Source of the DNA: Lota lota
Lineage: Eukaryota; Chordata; Actinopteri; Gadiformes; Lotidae
Length of the DNA: 64,000 nt
Reading direction: 5' to 3'
Assembly (NCBI GenBank): GCA_026745465.1
Contig: JACYXH010000435.1
Coordinates: 43,884 to 107,883, forward strand
In this document: positions 57,447 to 64,000 of the stretch, piece after piece
Layout of the letters: each line of letters opens with the position of its first letter
How positions within the stretch are numbered: position 1 is the first letter of the stretch
The notes under the pieces: model-generated
The model's database searches: none
Told to the model about the DNA's origin: nothing
Seen by the model: the letters and a program-made list of their open reading frames with translations, nothing else
Made by a program: the position numbers and the translations under genes

Positions 57447-59660
57447 TAAATGTTTATTCTAAGGTGTTTTGGTGTATGCCTAACTATATGTTTAACGTCA
57501 AAGCACACAATGGGCCTCATGCAGGAACATTTGCATATTGTCCTCTTAAAGGGTCATATTTAGCTTTTGGGTTTTTCCCCTTTACTTCAGTGTGTTGTAG
57601 CGTTTCTTTGTCCATGTAAAATGTCTGTTAAGTTACAAAGCTCAAAGTCCACACCAAAGGGAGATACTCTCTCCCACAGAAAAGCCGTCTCCTGAAACGC
57701 CTGAAACGGCTCGTTTGCAGTCAGCCTTTACTTCTGAGACTTGGTGACCTCACCAACAAACACATTTGCATAAGCTCCGCCCTTCACCGCACCGCAATCC
57801 CCCGCAAGCCTTCCAACAATCCCTTGCCCCACTCTATAAAGCGTCCAACTCAAAGTGAATGGGAGGCGTTGACAAACGCGAGGCAACGCGATTGGTGGGC
57901 CGGCCTGTGAGATGTTGAGGACCACTGAGTCTGAATTTATACTTCTGCGGACCCCACGATGAGGCCCAAGGACTCTTATCAGCTATGGTTTTATAGGAAA
58001 ATAGGAGTATGGCGAGGAGCAGCATCTGACAAACCCTCTTTCAAAAGTTATATGCAGTGGTGTAGTGCAGGGTATACGCAGGTGTACGGCGTATAACTAC
58101 TTATTCTTCAGTCTGCATTGCGTATACCCACTTCTAAATCCTCTCTGATGCGCATCATTCAGTAGTGTCCTGCAATAGCCATACAGTCCAGCACATGAGT
58201 AGCTAATCCAATCGCATGTGAATAAATGCAAATGTTCCCTAAAAAGCACCCAATAAAGAGATTATCTTCAGGTAACCAGTGGCTGAAATGTACGGAGCCC
58301 CTCTGGGGTCACATGATAGACAAGGAAACCTTGATGTGTAAAGTGAGAAGGGATTTTTAATCAGTTCCCTCGGATTTGGTTTGTTCTACACAGCAGGCCA
58401 CATTCAGACCCACATCTTCTTCTCGTGTGCTATAGTCTAATAGAGCTGCAGCATGACGTAAAGCAACTCCAACCGCTGTTTTCCAATGGTGTCCGTAAAC
58501 TCAACCGAGAGAGTATATCACAGTGGTTTTCATGAATATGTTGTAAAATATAGATATTTGTGTTCATTGTTAACAAAATATGGTTATTTTTTAACAAATT
58601 GTTTTCAATATATTTTTGAATTCTTTGAATGATGATGATATTTGAATGTTTGTTAAAAAATAAACTAATCTTTGACTAAAACACCATGTTTGCCTCATCT
58701 TTAATATATCTTATATTCAGGCATTAGGCCTGTGTAGTACCAGTAATATTTGCAAACTGCCCCTTGACAAATGTTAATTTTGTAACGGTGGCACACTCTG
58801 GTCTACACTATCTGTTGGAAGAGACAGTTTACAAAATAAACAACTGGCCCATAGACTACTTACAAGGTGAGGGAATAGTTGTCAAATGTTTATGTGTGGA
58901 TGGATTTAGGAATAAGGAATAGTTAACTCAAAATACATAAGTATATAGTTGTCTCACCCTATAGTCTGTGGGCCAGTAGTGCTTGCAAAATCTGCACCTC
59001 TTCTGTGGCTAATGATGTTTTCATAATTATCCTTACTCCCTGAAATCAAGCAAGTGACAATGACAAAATATTACTGGCCGATTTTTAGGCAAATTAAATA
59101 TGAAAGAGTAGTCTTAGGTGTCAATGTTTATAACACAGCGTTTTTATACTTTGCTGGACGGGCCACTTAAAAAAATCAGAGTATAGCTACTTTAATAATC
59201 GAAGACGAACAGAAATGGCAGCACGATTGGACCAGTCAATTAACTGGTCCTGGTCCTCAACTTACTAAGCGTTTGTTTTTATGTTCCTTTTTATAAAAGC
59301 CAATATTAATTTGTGATATGTCCTCGTGGGTTAGGCTGTTAGTGATTAAAAAGGAAATGTCCTTGAAGCTTTTTCACAAGACCATCATTTTAAAAGCACA
59401 AATAGAAAAATAAATAACTCTTGCATCCCAATCGTAAAAAAATCTTCTATTTTGTATCCATCATTTCTTATATTTTATACCACAGTTAAATTCTTCCATA
59501 TGACTGGTAAATAACATTGCAAGGGTCTGCATTGCGGGAGGAATAAACCACCGAATAATGTACCACTGGGCAGATGAGCTGAAGCTGCGCTTGCTTACCA
59601 CCCCTGTCGTACCCTTTCCAGTAACGGGACGGCCCGTCATGGGTTATCCCTTGCGTAGTA
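57447..59660. repeat. Convergent spacer, left part, next to gene H
   Basis: Shared repeats as in 23590-26300 and 41512-43000. No supported gene. Confidence 0.5.
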
Positions 59661-59860
59661 AAGGACTAATGCATGTGATTGGCCCTGCCTCCAGATAACG
59701 GCAACCAGGTCCACCGCGCGGCCACTACGACGCAGGACCAGCAGCCACCAGGGCCAAACTACAGGGCCTTCCCTCCGAGGCCCCACGGAGCAGCACCTCA
59801 CCACTACAGGCCCCAGAGCCCCATGCACCCCCCCCGGGCCCCGTTCCAACACCAAAATTT
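59661..59860 (+). repeat. Second copy of the coding-like Pro/His-rich fragment
   Basis: Plus-strand counterpart of 551-830 (for example DQQPPGPNYRAFPPRP). It runs abruptly at about 59857 into other repeat sequence. Confidence 0.5.
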
Positions 59861-60710
59861 GACAACTATTCCCTTACCTTGCAAGTAGTCAATGGTCCTG
59901 TACTTTGTTTTTGTAAACTGTCTCTTGCAACAGATAGTGTAGGCCAGAGTGTGTCACCACTAGAAAACATTTGTCAAGTGGCAGTTTGCAAATATTACTG
60001 GTACTACACAGGCCTAATGAGTGAATATAAGATATATTCAAGAGGCGGCAAACATGGTGTTTTAGTCAGATATTAGTTTATTTTTAACAAACATTCAAAT
60101 ATCATCATCATTCAAAAATATATTCAAAACAATATGTTAAAAAATAACCATATTTAGTTAACAATGAATACAAATATTTCCATTTTACAACATATTCATG
60201 AAAACCACAGTGATATACTCTCTCGGTTGAGTTCACGGACACCATTGGAAAACAGCGGTTGGAGTTGCTTTATGTCATGCTGCAGCTCTATTAGACTATA
60301 GCACACGAGAAGAAGATGTGGGTCTGAATGTGGCCTGCTGTGTAGAACAAACCAAATCCGAGGGAGTGGTGAAGGGCGGGGCTTATGCAAATGTATTTGT
60401 TGGTGAGGTCACCGACTCTCAGAAGTAAAGGCTGACTGTAAACGAGCCATTTCAGGCGTTTCAGGAGAGGTTTTATCTGTGGGAGAGAGTATCTCGCTTT
60501 GTGGTGGACTTTGAGCTTTGTAACTTAACAGACCTTTTACATGAACAAAAAAATGCTACAACACACTGAAGGAAAGGGAATAATCCTGAAAGCTAAATAT
60601 GACCCCTTTAAGAGGACAATACGCAAATGTTCCTGCATGAGGCCCATTATGTCCTTTGACGTTAAACATATAGTTAGGCGTACACAAAAACACCCTAGAA
60701 TAAACATTTA
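59861..60710. repeat. Convergent spacer, right part, next to gene I
   Basis: Inverted relative to parts of 58440-58800. No gene is seen. Confidence 0.5.
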
Positions 60711-63474
60711 TTAGTCATGTACATCAGACAATGCTGACACATCAAGATGTTTCTCACAGATCCAGAAAAGATTATTAAGACACGATAGGTCATTCCATTC
60801 ACCCATTCCGTAACGCTCAACACAATCTTCCTCTTTATTTGGACCTATCCCAATATTATTTGGTTCAGAAAGCGCCCAGTACCTGAAAAAAAGTTGTATT
60901 GAATGGATTTTAGTTTTCTTTTTTGGTTTAGACATGATTGAAAGGAATACATAATGAATATGTGGTTTTACGAGTAGCGTTGTATGTTACATGTTAATGC
61001 TGCATCTAAACCAGTCAGGACCACCAAATAGGATTTGTGGGCTGGTCCTGAGTGGATGCTCTACTCAGGAATAGATTAATAGGGCTGCCTTACTACAATG
61101 ATTTTGAACCCATTATCAGATACTTTAGAGAGTTTATTCATCCCTCATTTCATATTTTTACATTGACTTAAGTTTGTACTTGACACTAGATAATGGTTTG
61201 CTGATGATGACTATTTAGAATATTCATAGCAGTTGTCAAAATGACAGCAGTGCAGTCCTTGAAATGGACTGCACCGAGTCATCTGGTGTGTTCAAACAGG
61301 CCAAAGTCTTACGCTATAGTCAGGGGAGTTCCATCCACCCACTTCCAGGTCCCTTCTTCTTCTGCATCGGTTAAACCAAGCCAAAAGCTCGAAGGGACAA
61401 AATCCTGGAATAGCAATGAAAGGGATATGAATATACACAAGATCTGTCTAGAAATCACTGCATTGGAAAGAATGGATGGAGATTTTAGGTAGGTAAATGT
61501 GGATCATAATTTTTTCATCCCATACATCTTAGACTTCTAGTAACTCTTTGTTCCTGATAAATTACTGGGATAACTCTTTCTGGCAATGTTAGTTATTTTC
61601 ACTATACACACCTGCTGGTGCATTCTTGAACATTTCTGTCTTGCGCCCTTTCGAACATGGCATAGCAATGCCGGACTAGACCAGCAGATGGCGATAATGC
61701 AACACTAATGGATGCCAACAGCCAAAGAAACTGCGGACTGCGAAGAGCTGACTTGTTTTGGAATTTATCCAGTTTCCAGACATTCTTGACAAAGGGAGCT
61801 TGTTTGCAAACAATTATTGTGATTGCTCTCTACACTTGATAGAGTCTTACATCAAATGGAAGCAACCCTTTACGTGCCTCTGCCGGAGATGTTACTGCTT
61901 TAATTCTCAACTCAGCCATACAGGAAATGATCCGGAAACGTTACTAGGTCTCGAGCAGGCAAATTGGCCGTGCAGATTTCTTGGAATATCAAAACATTTG
62001 CATTCACACATGACCCCATGCCAGAAATGTTCCGGAACATTTCTGGGATATACTGTATGTGTGAAAGTGGCTTAAGAGTCCTTTAAATCCTGATGCATAT
62101 TTTCTAATGTATAGTTTAAAACACGACTCCACGTTATTTACCCGATTGGAAATGATGGCTCTGTATTCTATTCTCATTAGTACAAGTTTTATTTGGATAT
62201 CCCTTAACGGCAGTAAGTCTCAAAGGGTTTCACAGGCCACTATTATACAACCCCCCTATCCTAAGCCCCAAAAGGGCATGAAAAAACTTCCATAATAATC
62301 AAGGAAGAAACCTTGAGAAGGAACAGAGGTTTTGCGTTCCTACTGATGGTTTCTGCCTTGATAATTGAGGGAGTTTTTCCCTCTTTTGAGGGACGGTTAG
62401 GAGTGCAATGGGTGCCATCATGGACAGACATCACGGTAGCATAACAAATAAAACAGTTTCAGTAAATAAAATAACGATGGTCCACTGTACCGCTGGCCAT
62501 CCCTATTTATTTAAGATTTTGATAAAAAATTAATCTGCCTCTTTTTTCGTCCAATGCTAAACAGAAATGACCGTTCAAACTCATGTTGTAAGATTGCAGC
62601 CATCCAATGTCAACCACCTTTGGTCGATCTCTCAACCAATGGTAGAAATCATGCTGGGCTGATCTTGGTACTTGGTATGAAAGCGTGTATGTAAAAAGCA
62701 CACTAGCACACTACCTGCTCCTCTTTGCTGTTTACAACAATGAGATCAGAGCCTCTCTTCTTGCAGTCATTCCTGGTATCGTTCCAGTTCTTCATGGAAT
62801 GGGACTTGTAATAGCAACTGCAGCTGGTGTTTTGCCAGCACGTGCAGAGGTTTCCTGCAGCAACAAAAAACAAAACATAAAAACTAAACATACAACACCT
62901 CAAGTGATGTCATATTGAACAAATGAGTGATGGCGATACCGTCACCATGCAGGGTCTTTAGTAAGGCATCCTGCTGCTTCAGCGATGTGTTGAAAGCAGT
63001 CTGCAAGTGATTCCTCTCTTCCACCATGTTGTCTAAAGCACTCTGCAGTTCTTCAATTTGCCCGGTCACTGTGAAATAAGAAGTCAGAAAATGATCTTGA
63101 TCAATGTCGTCAATGTGACAAAAAATAGCAAAACACTGAAATGAAACCAAAGAGATGGACGCAAAACATTATTGTAATGACTTGTAATGAATTTTATTCT
63201 TGCAATGGGTTGCTCTTGCTCATACCAATGATTAACATTAACTGCAATACACAATGTGGTTTTAGTTGAGTGCTAATTACAAATGCTGTTGAATTGACTT
63301 CATACTCACGCAGGATCATTCTCAACAAACACATTAAGAAGCAAATGGTGTGTGTTGTGTGGAACTCACAGCGGACAGCTAGACCTGTGAGGCCAGAGAG
63401 CATCAGGAGACACAGCAGAGCCACACACCAAGCAGCAGTGTTGAGATGGTTCTTATTCTGAGGGTTAGCAGGGG

Positions 63475-63546
<72 letters not shown>

Positions 63547-64000
63547 ACACACACACACACACAAACACACGTTTAAATTGAGATCACAACAAGTGAAGTT
63601 CTAAATCAGGCAGGTATTATGAATGAATTCCTAAAAGGGGATTGGGAAATACACATCTTGACAATTTTAAAAGAGTCCGATCACATTATATGGCCCTTTA
63701 GCATCAGGAAGTGAATTACCACTGAAATAAATCACTATTCACAATAACATTTGAAGATACTAGAAGGTTACGTTGTAGATGTACACCATGCTGTCACCTG
63801 TGTGTGTCTCGCTTGTCTTCGTGCTTTGCGCCGTGGGCTCATGATGCTGGGCTGAGGGTCCGGTGACGTGGGCATCGATGCTATCATAGATGTCCACAAC
63901 CCTCTCCTCCCTCTCACTCCAACTATCCCCCGTTTCCTGCCATGTCCCTGCCTGGGGAGTCCTCACCTTCCTCCCCTTGCTATGGAGGTCCTCTTCCATC
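60711..64000 (-). CDS. C-type lectin receptor gene I with one-repeat stalk (about 281 aa, start just outside the window)
   Basis: Exons (minus) are 64000-63798 (first five bases beyond the edge), 63474-63370, 63068-62940, 62854-62715, 61404-61313 and 60882-60711. Lengths are 208 (inferred), 105, 129, 140, 92 and 172 bp with matching phases. The tail has DIYDSI, the membrane helix is AAWCVALLCLLML, and the stalk has a single 14-residue repeat, the shortest here. The lectin domain has WLGLTD, EPN (ALSEPNN) and WND. No stop or frameshift is visible, so it is probably functional with predicted mannose-type specificity. Confidence 0.83.
63476..63564. repeat. CA microsatellite
   Basis: About 88 bp of CA, ending at the acceptor of the membrane exon of gene I. 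Confidence 0.9.

Overview
This looks like teleost fish genomic DNA. It shows dense CA/TG microsatellites, segmentally duplicated C-type-lectin genes with small phase-1 exons, solo LTR-like insertions, a SENP/Ulp1-type pseudogene, and one large Polinton/Maverick element. The species cannot be fixed from the sequence alone.

Layout. 1-107 is the first coding exon of a minus-strand lectin gene leaving the left edge. 108-1795 is repeat sequence with a solo LTR-like insertion. 1802-17617 is a 15.8-kb Polinton (adintovirus-like) with ~490-508 bp terminal inverted repeats and a perfect 6-bp target duplication. 17624-64000 is an array of duplicated lectin genes in alternating orientation: B+ (20426-23589), C- (26894-30118), relic D-, relic E+, F- (44050-47390), relic G-, H+ (54204-57446, one nonsense codon) and I- (60711-64000, cut by the edge). 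The array is broken up by a 3.8-kb inverted minisatellite (32412-36250), two other minisatellites (36257-36890), solo LTRs and a decayed Ulp1-like protease gene (49859-51724).

The Polinton carries two convergent gene blocks. Plus strand: a spliced early-type locus whose unspliced product has an LxCxE motif, a small ORF with an N-myristoylation-like start, chromodomain integrase, penton-like minor capsid, a small basic virion-type protein, major capsid and adenain-like protease. Minus strand: two structural or accessory proteins, packaging ATPase, protein-primed PolB, and a five-exon gene of unknown function. Poly(A) signals on both strands lie between the blocks at 8657-8853. Together these are the parts expected of a virus-like self-synthesising transposon: copy by PolB, integrate by the integrase, package by capsid, protease and ATPase. 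The PolB frame is interrupted by two in-frame TAG codons and is otherwise open, so this copy is either recently inactivated or depends on readthrough.

The lectin genes encode type II membrane proteins: short cytoplasmic tail, one membrane helix, a stalk of 14-residue coiled-coil repeats (1 to 5 copies depending on the gene) and a C-type lectin domain over three exons. Most copies keep the EPN/WND calcium and mannose-type motifs; gene C has QPD, the galactose-type motif. Two distinct 5' modules (tail plus membrane exon) are attached to nearly the same lectin-domain exons, so the cluster appears to diversify by duplication, module exchange and stalk-length change.
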